Source of the DNA: Vampirovibrio sp.
GTDB lineage: Bacteria; Cyanobacteriota; Vampirovibrionia; Vampirovibrionales; JAJTHC01
Reading direction: 5' to 3'
Assembly: GCA_024998755.1 (NCBI GenBank)
Contig: JACEUU010000003.1
Coordinates: 186,001-250,000 of the forward strand
DNA: 64,000 nt
Positions within the stretch are counted from its first letter, which is position 1, and every line of letters begins with the position of its first letter. The notes below the pieces were generated by a model, which ran no database searches, was not told the DNA's origin, and saw nothing but the letters and a program-made list of their open reading frames with translations. The translations under genes and the position numbers were made by a program. Shown piece by piece: positions 41,351-49,351 of the stretch.

Positions 41351-42445
41351 ATGACAGAGAGGGATTTTACCACCATGATGATGCCGTTAGAAGACAAACA
41401 ACTGTCAGTCGTTCTGCAAGGACCTTGCCATTTTGGCAAGAAAGATGCCCAAGTCAGCCATCATGCTGTAGCCAGTATTCGGCAACATTTCCCCCATGCA
41501 GAATTGATTTTTTCCACTTGGAAGAACTCAGAAATTCCTAAAGGGCTAGATGTAGACGTGGTAGTTTTCAATAACGACCCTGGAGGGCAGCCCCTTTCTT
41601 TGGCGGTGCAACAAAAAACAGGGAAACCCTTTGGTAATAACATTAATCGGCAAATCGTTTCCAGCCTCGGGGGCATTCAAGTAGCTAGCCGACCCTATGT
41701 GCTAAAAGCCAGAACAGATATGGTATTTTATAGCAATAAATGCCTAGATTGGTGGAACCGTGCCACCCACAGAAACCCCGCCCACAGTGCCTTTAAAGAA
41801 CGGATGCTAGGCTACGCATTCGGTACACGCAAAGCCAGAAACCCATCTGGCGTGCTGAATTTGCAATATCACCCAGGGGATTGGTTCTACCTAGGGCTAA
41901 AAGAAGACATGGTGGATTTGTTCGATATTCCATTGTGTCCAGAATCCTGCGTCAACTATTTGTTAGATAATAAAATTCTGCCTTCTTCCACCCAGTGGTG
42001 GGTAACGCACCAGTGGTATCCTGAAATTTACCTATGGGTTTCCTACCTCAAGAAAAAAGGTATTCCCGTTACCATGGCTCATTCATTCGATAACCGAGTG
42101 GAAAACGATTTGCCCAGCATTCAAAGCCTAGTGAACAATTTCATTCTATTAGACGCTGACCAAATAGGTTTCGTCAACAGTAAATACCTATTCCCTGTGA
42201 TGGAAGCCAATGAACTAGGGCTTGCCAGCATGATGTGTTACCAAGATTGGCTAGATGCTTACATAGAGCTTTGCGTACCTGAAGACCAAAAATTGAGCAA
42301 TGAGGTAAAAACCCTTATTCAACGTTCCTTACCCCAACAACAGTGGGAAGAAGCCATAACTGCCAATCATAGCCAGACACCCTCTGAAGCCTACCACCTT
42401 AAAGGCATTATAGCACCCAAGGCGAAGACTTCGGTAACAGCATAA
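41351..42445 (+). CDS. WavE-like lipopolysaccharide synthesis protein
   Basis: LSVVLQGPCHFGK...HFPHAELIFSTWKNSE...NINRQIVSSLGGIQVASRPYVLKARTDMVF. Confidence 0.75.
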   Translation: MTERDFTTMMMPLEDKQLSVVLQGPCHFGKKDAQVSHHAVASIRQHFPHAELIFSTWKNSEIPKGLDVDVVVFNNDPGGQPLSLAVQQKTGKPFGNNINRQIVSSLGGIQVASRPYVLKARTDMVFYSNKCLDWWNRATHRNPAHSAFKERMLGYAFGTRKARNPSGVLNLQYHPGDWFYLGLKEDMVDLFDIPLCPESCVNYLLDNKILPSSTQWWVTHQWYPEIYLWVSYLKKKGIPVTMAHSFDNRVENDLPSIQSLVNNFILLDADQIGFVNSKYLFPVMEANELGLASMMCYQDWLDAYIELCVPEDQKLSNEVKTLIQRSLPQQQWEEAITANHSQTPSEAYHLKGIIAPKAKTSVTA

Positions 42446-42470
42446 GGTTTCATTAGCCATTTTTGAATAA

Positions 42471-42507
42471 AAAACAGGTTGTTTACTAAGGTAAACAGCC
42501 TGTTTTA
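42471..42507 (+). terminator. Intrinsic terminator hairpin
   Basis: AAAACAGGTTGTTTAC-taag-GTAAACAGCCTGTTTT. Confidence 0.75.
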
Positions 42508-42614
42508 GTTTGCATTGGGTTTAGCGTGGGTGTTGACAGGAGGCTTTGTTTGAAACAGAATAATCAAAGACAAATAAATAACACAGAGAGCCACTCTCTC
42601 TTTAAATAAGTTGT

Positions 42615-42691
<77 letters not shown>

Positions 42692-43044
42692 TTAAAACCC
42701 GAAAGCCATTCATGTTAATGGTTTTCGGGTTTTAATTTTAAAAACGCCCCCTGCTTGGGGCTTTAGGGCGAACCCATATGGACGCTTTATTCAGGTAAGC
42801 CTTTTTAGAACCTCAAGTCGTTCCTTTTTTCGGTGTTTCTATACCCTGCCCTTATTTCAGAAGGCACGACTATCGAGGCAGGGCATTCCTTTACTACCAA
42901 GTTCATTATGAAATGTGGTGTTTTGTCATTCTGAACGAACGGGAAGAATCCCCGTAGACAAACACGGGAGATGTTTTGCCTTCGCTCAACATGACGTTAT
43001 TCAACCTTTGAATTGGTATTTAGGATAAAGATAAGCCAGTGTGT

Positions 43045-44565
43045 TTATAAACCAAACCAAGCGAGTTCTTGTTGTTCAAAATCTGAGGTGCTTTCAGCGA
43101 GATCAATTAGCTGGGTTAGCGTGAGTTGCTGGGGGTTTTGGTAGTTGAGTATTGATTCAATAATCGGAGGAGACAGGAGCGTCAAGGCGAGATACTTCTG
43201 TATTTTTCTTTTCCCTGATGCTTCGGAGCGGGTCATGTCTTGAACGCTGACTCCTTGCTTCCATTGCGTTCTGTAATGCCACGCCAAGGAAAGTCCTTGA
43301 ATCAACTGTTCATTCATCTCGTGAATCGATAGAATCCGTTTGTTTCGATGCCCTCTTAAAGTGGTTTGTGCTTGATTGTTAATGAGGATACTGGTGCTTA
43401 AAATGAGGGTTTTTTGATCCATGCTTAAAACTGCTTGAGGGGGCAATTTCAACTTACCTAGCTTATCATCTAGGGTCAGATGGATTTCCAGCTGGCCGAT
43501 ATCTTTTTGTTTGGTATAAATCACTTTGGCAATGGATGATTTCAATGTGTCTTGAGTGAGGTTTAAAAAAGCCAGTCCTTGAAGCACTTGCTCATCGATT
43601 TGTTCGGCGGGTAAATAGCATCCTTTGACAGCGTAATAATTGAAGCGTTTTTGGTGTTTTTTGGCATTGGAATACTTAAAGAGTTCTCCTGCTTCGGTAT
43701 AAAAAACACCCTTTAATAAGTTTGTCTGAAGGGTATACACCTTACGAGCCTCGTTGTCTTTAAAGCGTTGTTTGAGCTGATTTTGCACTTGTTCAAACAC
43801 TGCCTCTGAAATAATGGGCTCATGCTGACCCTCATAGACCTTACCGAGTCGTTTATGAACGATTTTTCCTGTATAGAGCGGATTACTTAAAATACGGTGT
43901 AATCCACTGGTACTAAACGATACCCCCTTTTTTCCCTTGTATCCATTCTCTTTCAGCCATTGCTTCACGTTAGACACGGTTTGTAGTTTTAGATAGTGTG
44001 TAAATATCTGTCTAACGAGGTCGGCGTCTTGTGAATGAATCTGCAGTTTTTTCTCTTCAAGGGTATAGCCCAAGGGGCAAGGCCCTCCCGTCCACAAGCC
44101 CTTGGCTTTGCTGGCTTGTATTTTGTCTCGGATACGTTCAGATGACACCTCTCGTTCAAACTGGGCAAAGGACAGCAACATATTCAGAGTCAGCTTGCCC
44201 ATAGAATTAGAGGTGTCGAAGGATTGCGTGATCGACACGAAACTGCAATCATGCTTGTCAAAGGTTTGCATCATTTTGTAGAAATCCAAAATGGAACGAG
44301 ACAAGCGATCAACCTTATAGACTACGACGGTTTGAATGATGCCGTTTTCCATATCCTTTAAGAGAGCTTGTAACGCAGGACGTTTCATACTACCGCCTGA
44401 AAGTCCACCATCTTCATAGGTTTTGTAATGCTGCCAGCCGTTATACGCCTGCGATAGAATGTAGGCTTTGCAGGCGTCTTCCTGATTATGCAGGGAATTA
44501 AAATCTTGTTCTAAGCCTTTTTCACTGGATTTTCGGATGTAAATCGCACAGTTATTTCGTTTCAT
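43045..44565 (-). CDS. Large serine recombinase
   Basis: NCAIYIRKSSEKGLEQDFNSLHNQEDACKAYI, TYEDGGLSGGSMKRPALQALL, VVYKVDRLSRS, FAQFEREVSSERIRDK. Confidence 0.92.
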   Translation of the reverse strand: MKRNNCAIYIRKSSEKGLEQDFNSLHNQEDACKAYILSQAYNGWQHYKTYEDGGLSGGSMKRPALQALLKDMENGIIQTVVVYKVDRLSRSILDFYKMMQTFDKHDCSFVSITQSFDTSNSMGKLTLNMLLSFAQFEREVSSERIRDKIQASKAKGLWTGGPCPLGYTLEEKKLQIHSQDADLVRQIFTHYLKLQTVSNVKQWLKENGYKGKKGVSFSTSGLHRILSNPLYTGKIVHKRLGKVYEGQHEPIISEAVFEQVQNQLKQRFKDNEARKVYTLQTNLLKGVFYTEAGELFKYSNAKKHQKRFNYYAVKGCYLPAEQIDEQVLQGLAFLNLTQDTLKSSIAKVIYTKQKDIGQLEIHLTLDDKLGKLKLPPQAVLSMDQKTLILSTSILINNQAQTTLRGHRNKRILSIHEMNEQLIQGLSLAWHYRTQWKQGVSVQDMTRSEASGKRKIQKYLALTLLSPPIIESILNYQNPQQLTLTQLIDLAESTSDFEQQELAWFGL

Positions 44566-45013
44566 AACGTACCTTTTTGTTGTTTAAGCCAAAGAAATCA
44601 TTGCCTGAGACTTTTTTACCGCAAATGACTTTTGCCACGGCGGAAAGGCTATTGTAGGTTACCTGATTGTACAAAAACTGATTATCCCCGATGACGCCCA
44701 CTTTGTATTCTTGGTTTTTGAACACCTTAATTAATTCGGTTCCTGTGGACAGTGTGTACTTGACTTTACAGGCTCGTTTTACCTGCTGTTTAACATCTTT
44801 TGAATAGCGGTTTAATTTTGTTATGACTTTCTGCGGGAGCTTAAGATGTCGATGCTCACATTGAATTTCATACCAAAGGGGTTTAAGCATGGCACTTTTT
44901 GTGAACTTGACGGGGATGGTAAAATAGCGTTGCCATAACTGCTTGAAGTCTTCGGCTTCCAAGGCGTTGAGTGCTTCTAGGGTTTTGGGTAGATCAAGGT
45001 GTTTTTTTCTCAT
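44552..45013 (-). CDS. DUF2924 family protein
   Basis: LSTGTELIKVFKNQEYKVGVIGDNQFLYNQVTYNSLSAVAKVICGKKVSGNDFFGL. Confidence 0.8.
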   Translation of the reverse strand: MRKKHLDLPKTLEALNALEAEDFKQLWQRYFTIPVKFTKSAMLKPLWYEIQCEHRHLKLPQKVITKLNRYSKDVKQQVKRACKVKYTLSTGTELIKVFKNQEYKVGVIGDNQFLYNQVTYNSLSAVAKVICGKKVSGNDFFGLNNKKVRYETK

Positions 45014-45061
45014 AGGCTATTAATCACTTGGAAGGGGGAAAGAATCAAGGGCTTTCTATAG

Positions 45062-45269
45062 GAGGTTACGGAAAAAGTCTCAGTGGGATGGGATAATGAG
45101 GCACGTTGATTGTTTACAATCATTCTGCCGAGGGCAGAAAACAACGCAGTAAGGGCGTTTACACCTAGTAAATAACCGAATGTTGATTGCCCTGCAATCA
45201 TTCTGCCACTGGCAGAAAATAGCACAGTAACAAAATTAGCACGCCCAATGGGGCTTTTTCCGTAACCTC
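45062..45269. mobile_element. ~208-bp MITE with TIR GAGGTTACGGAAAAAG and 4-bp TSD ATAG
   Basis: Left GAGGTTACGGAAAAAG, right CTTTTTCCGTAACCTC; ATAG at 45058-45061 and 45270-45273; TIR resembles that of the IS at 57279-58437. Confidence 0.8.
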
Positions 45270-46746
45270 ATAGGAAGAGATCGTCTACGTTGGATATGTT
45301 GCCCAACAGATCCCAATAATTATAGATATTGGGTTGTACTAACACTTGGCTTAACGCATCGCATTGGTCGTCGTACCGCCCATTAGGAAACCGTAGTAAC
45401 TCCGATTCAAAGGCTAAAAGCCAATGGGGGTTGTTATTGGGGAATAAACAGCTGCCGTTTTCGATTAAATGCGATACTGCCATGAGCCTAGTCCGTTTAT
45501 CGTGTTCCGGTTTAACCGCTTCTGCCGTGATAAAATGCTGTGTTTTTAAGGCTTGAATGAGCTGAATACCTGAGTTTTTATCTTCAATCAACACGTCTAT
45601 TCTGCGACCATACGTTGTTTCGGCAGATTTGTATCGTTGAATCACTTGATTGACGAGTTCAGGGAACTCCAGTTTTTCTCGGTAAGTATCTAGAATATAA
45701 TGCACGCCTTTGCTGTCTCTTAATACCGTCAAACACACGGAATAATCGTTGTACTGTTCTATTTTACTGGCGGTATCCCAAGACTGAAAAATAGAGTTTA
45801 TTCTGATTTCTTGGTTGGCTATTGCCTTAAAGAGTTCTGTTGGGTCATAGTATTTGAACCACTTTTGCTTAATGATCCCTCCCTCTCTTGGAGCGGGATT
45901 TTGCTGATACTGACCCGAAAAATGATACTCCCCCATTTGATGCTTAGCGTCCATTAACTGAGAGAAGGATTCCCTTGCAGGATGGAGGGCTTCGCCTTTT
46001 TGCCGAACCACCGTTTTATGCTTAAGTTGCCATGTTTCATGGGTTTCGGCAATGGCGGGTATGTTTAAGTGTTTAAAGGTTTTGTCTGTTTGAAGTAAAT
46101 AGCCTGTAAAATCCTCGTCGTGCAGTCGTTGCATAATCACCATGATTTTACCGTCGTTCTTGTTGTTGAGCCTTGAGTAGAGGGTACTGCCGTACCAATC
46201 ATTTGTCTTTTTTCTTAGTAGATCGGACAGGGCGTCGTCTGGTTTGATGGGGTCATCTATAATTAGATAATCGGCTCCTCTTCCTGTTAAGGTGCCATTC
46301 ACAGAGGTTGAAAAACGCCCTCCCCCACGACTTGTTTCAAAATCGGCAATGGCTTTTTTATTTTTGGATAGTCGAGTATTCGGAAAAGTATCTCGATACC
46401 ACTCACTTTCCATGACTCGTTTACAGTCTAAAGCCAACTTCTGCGACAAGTCTTCGTTATAACTGACGGCGATAATTGTGGCTTTCGGATTCTTCCCTAA
46501 AATATACGCAGGAAACGCAATGGAACAAATAATCGACTTCATATAGCGAGGTGGGATATTCACAATGAGACGAGGATTCTTGCCTGCCAACAGGGCTTCT
46601 AGTTCATGGCAAATTAAATCGATATGCCAGTTGTCTAGATAGTGAGCGTTGGGGGAGACTTCAAGAAAGACTTTTTGGACAAAGGCGGTAAAATCTGAGC
46701 GTAAGATAGCGTTTAAAATGGCTTTACTCATGGGCTTCGTCCTCAC
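45268..46746 (-). CDS. Phage terminase large subunit-like protein
   Basis: PRLIVNIPPRYMKSIICSIAFPAYILG, FSTSVNGTLTGRGADYLIIDDPIKPDDALSD, QSWDTASK, FPNGRYDDQCDALSQ. Confidence 0.88.
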   Translation of the reverse strand: MRTKPMSKAILNAILRSDFTAFVQKVFLEVSPNAHYLDNWHIDLICHELEALLAGKNPRLIVNIPPRYMKSIICSIAFPAYILGKNPKATIIAVSYNEDLSQKLALDCKRVMESEWYRDTFPNTRLSKNKKAIADFETSRGGGRFSTSVNGTLTGRGADYLIIDDPIKPDDALSDLLRKKTNDWYGSTLYSRLNNKNDGKIMVIMQRLHDEDFTGYLLQTDKTFKHLNIPAIAETHETWQLKHKTVVRQKGEALHPARESFSQLMDAKHQMGEYHFSGQYQQNPAPREGGIIKQKWFKYYDPTELFKAIANQEIRINSIFQSWDTASKIEQYNDYSVCLTVLRDSKGVHYILDTYREKLEFPELVNQVIQRYKSAETTYGRRIDVLIEDKNSGIQLIQALKTQHFITAEAVKPEHDKRTRLMAVSHLIENGSCLFPNNNPHWLLAFESELLRFPNGRYDDQCDALSQVLVQPNIYNYWDLLGNISNVDDLFL

Positions 46747-47218
46747 GTGCTCCTTGATACCGAGAAAGATAGTGAGTAATAATCGATTGGTCGTCCTGAT
46801 TTAAAAGCTCTCTTACTTGATGCCGCTCTTCTTCTTTTAAATCCGCTATTAACAGATGAGGCAGTAAGGCTGCAATCGCTTTGATATCTCCTTTAACGCC
46901 TTTATTGACTAGTTGCGTGAGCATCGCTATTTTCTTGGAAATTTTTATTTTTTCATCGCCTTCCGAGACGACTATTTTTTGATTGAGGATATCATTGAGT
47001 AATTTGTAAGTGTTTTTACTCCCTGTAGGACGCCCTTGTGGATTGCCTGATTGCCCCCGTTTAAACTGTTTGTTTTCAGGTGGTTTCCCATAACCTGTAT
47101 CGTTGTTGTTAGTCATGGACTTTCTCTTCCCCCAGTTCTCGGTACGTTTTGCCTGTTGCTTGGTGAATGGCGGATTGCCCGCTGATTTCCTGCCATCGGC
47201 GAATAGTGGTATCCACAT
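46724..47218 (-). CDS. DUF5681-domain (small terminase-like) protein; likely start at internal MTNNNDTGYGKPP
   Basis: GYGKPPENKQFKRGQSGNPQGRPTGSKN. Confidence 0.75.
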   Translation of the reverse strand: MWIPLFADGRKSAGNPPFTKQQAKRTENWGKRKSMTNNNDTGYGKPPENKQFKRGQSGNPQGRPTGSKNTYKLLNDILNQKIVVSEGDEKIKISKKIAMLTQLVNKGVKGDIKAIAALLPHLLIADLKEEERHQVRELLNQDDQSIITHYLSRYQGAREDEAHE

Positions 47219-48455
47219 ATAAGGGTTCTAGCTCGATGCCGTAGCAAATCCGTCCGCATTGTTCAGCTGCGATTAACGTTGTCCCTGATCCTAAAAACGC
47301 ATCGAGTATGATTTCGCCACGAGCCGACACGTCCAATATGGCATCTTTGACCATTTCAACCGGTTTGACGGTGGGGTGCATCTTGAGCTTGTCTTTATCT
47401 CCGCCAAAGGAGTTGACCCCTGGGTAATCCCACACATTGGTTCTGTATCGTCCGTGTGAACCGAGTTCCACATTGTTGTGATGCGACCGATTGCCGTGCT
47501 TGAACACAAAGACGAGTTCATGCTTTGAGCGATACAACGACCCCATGCCTCCGTTGTCTTTATTCCACACGCAGAGGTTTTTAAAGTCGTCATACACCGC
47601 AGTACCTGCTTCAATGATTTCCTTGATATGTCGCCAATCCATGCAGATATAGTGGAGCGATCCATTCTTTGAAAAAGCCTTTAGGAGGGTGAAGTTTTTC
47701 TGCAAAAAGTCTTGAAATTCAGCCGAAGACATTTCCCCTGACGCCATTTGAAACTCCTTATGCTTGATTTTCCCCAATCCGCCAATATGCCCATCCACCT
47801 TGACATTGTAAGGTGGATCGGTAAAGACCATACTCGCTTTTTTGTCTTGGCATAACGCTTGATACGTTTGAGGTAGAATGGCATCTCCGCAAATGATTTT
47901 ATGCTTTCCTAAAAGCCAAATATCCCCTAGAATCGTGACTATTTCATGGTCTGGTACAAAGGGTACGGCATTGGCTTGTTCATCTAACGGGGTGTGTTTG
48001 TCGGCTAAATGCTCATCTAAAATCAAGTCGATGTCGGCGATGTCAAAGCCTGTGATATCCAAGTTAAACTCTAAATCCAGCGTTTCAAGATCCAAGAACT
48101 CGAGCTTTAGCAAGTCGACATCCCATTGCCCGTTTTCTGTGAGTTTGTTGTCGGCGATACGATAGGCTTTTTTCTGTGCTTCACTCAAATGCAATAATTG
48201 GATGACAGGCACCTCCTTCAACTGAAGCTGTTGAGCGGCGAGCCATCTGCCGTGTCCTGCGATGATTTCATTTTTTTCGTCAATGAGAAGGGGGTTATTG
48301 AACGCAAAGGTTTGAATCGATTGGGCAATTTGAGCAATTTGTTTGCTCTTGTGAATCCGTGGGTTCTGCTTATAAGGTTTAATGGTCTTTGTGTTCAAAT
48401 ACTCAATGTGTAAGGTCATCTTTGGAAGCTCCTTTAGGTTTTGTGATATTTTCAC
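47109..48455 (-). CDS. ParB-like N-terminus fused to DNA N4/N6-methyltransferase
   Basis: KTIKPYKQNPRIHKSKQIAQIAQSIQTFAFNNPLLIDEKNEIIAGHGRWLAAQQL; VFTDPPYNV; DAFLGSGTTLIAAEQCGR. Confidence 0.9.
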   Translation of the reverse strand: MKISQNLKELPKMTLHIEYLNTKTIKPYKQNPRIHKSKQIAQIAQSIQTFAFNNPLLIDEKNEIIAGHGRWLAAQQLQLKEVPVIQLLHLSEAQKKAYRIADNKLTENGQWDVDLLKLEFLDLETLDLEFNLDITGFDIADIDLILDEHLADKHTPLDEQANAVPFVPDHEIVTILGDIWLLGKHKIICGDAILPQTYQALCQDKKASMVFTDPPYNVKVDGHIGGLGKIKHKEFQMASGEMSSAEFQDFLQKNFTLLKAFSKNGSLHYICMDWRHIKEIIEAGTAVYDDFKNLCVWNKDNGGMGSLYRSKHELVFVFKHGNRSHHNNVELGSHGRYRTNVWDYPGVNSFGGDKDKLKMHPTVKPVEMVKDAILDVSARGEIILDAFLGSGTTLIAAEQCGRICYGIELEPLYVDTTIRRWQEISGQSAIHQATGKTYRELGEEKVHD

Positions 48456-48504
48456 CTTAAACCATGGGGGAGCCTATTTGAAATGTGGATAACCGCAGAC
48501 TTTA

Positions 48505-48648
48505 TACCAATTTCAAATAGAAATATCGTCAGCATCTACGTTGTTACCGTCAAGCAAAAAATCCTCAACGTACTTCTGTGTACGCCTGCGGTTTTTTACT
48601 TGCCAGTGCCTAGTATCCATCTAACGCTATTCCTATTTGAAAATAGTA
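48505..48648. mobile_element. MITE, TACCRATTC family, flanked by TSD TTA
   Basis: TACCAATTTCAAATAGAAATATCG...GCTATTCCTATTTGAAAATAGTA; TTA at 48502-48504 and 48649-48651. Confidence 0.85.
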
Positions 48649-49260
48649 TTAGTCTAGGGGGAGTTTCTGTGCCAATTCAATCACCCATTGCCGTTTACTA
48701 TTTTTATCTGGTAGATGATCTAAGCCAAAGCGTTCTCTAATTTTGGCACAATTACTTTCAACGGTTCGCTCACTACAATGAACCTGTTTAGATACTTTTT
48801 TGTTGGTCAACCATCTATTCTTTTTCAAAGCCTTTAGAATTTTTTGTTCCGTTTCTGAAAGGGAAATAGTGCCATTGGTATAGTTCTGAACGGCTGCCTG
48901 AAACAGCTCCTGTGTATAGATATCCGAGGTCTTTATTTTCTCAATCAAGTCTGCTGGGAGGTGAGCCTCTTTAAGATCGTAAAGCGTTCGGTCTTGTCGT
49001 TTATTCAATAACTCAAGATACGTTTTTGACGATTCATACTCCAGCTTTGCAAAGAGTTTTAAGCTATCTTCGATCAATTCCCCAAAGGGTAGATTTTGTT
49101 GGGTAGACAGAACGTAAAGCTCTTGCACTTCAGGGAAGTCAACATTCGACAATACCGAGCTTTTGATATTTTTACGAGACAATTCAGCGAGGATATTTGC
49201 TGAAATCTCTGCGTTTGTTTTTAATGCTTGTATGGCGTTAATAAAGTCAATGATCTTCAT
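48649..49260 (-). CDS. LuxR/GerE-like helix-turn-helix protein
   Basis: LSETEQKILKALKKNRWLTNKKVSKQVHCSERTVESNCAKIRERFGL. Confidence 0.7.
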   Translation of the reverse strand: MKIIDFINAIQALKTNAEISANILAELSRKNIKSSVLSNVDFPEVQELYVLSTQQNLPFGELIEDSLKLFAKLEYESSKTYLELLNKRQDRTLYDLKEAHLPADLIEKIKTSDIYTQELFQAAVQNYTNGTISLSETEQKILKALKKNRWLTNKKVSKQVHCSERTVESNCAKIRERFGLDHLPDKNSKRQWVIELAQKLPLD

Positions 49261-49351
49261 TCTATGAGCCCTTCACCCAATTCTCAAAAGCTCTCATTAT
49301 TTCTGAGTTTACAGCGGATTCAATTTTAGGTGAAACTACACCAAGGCTCAT

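Noticed and set aside
42895-43018. Possible seventh MITE copy (TACCAAGTTC...TTTGAATTGGTA)
   Set aside because: Left terminus is degraded and no matching TNA duplication was found.
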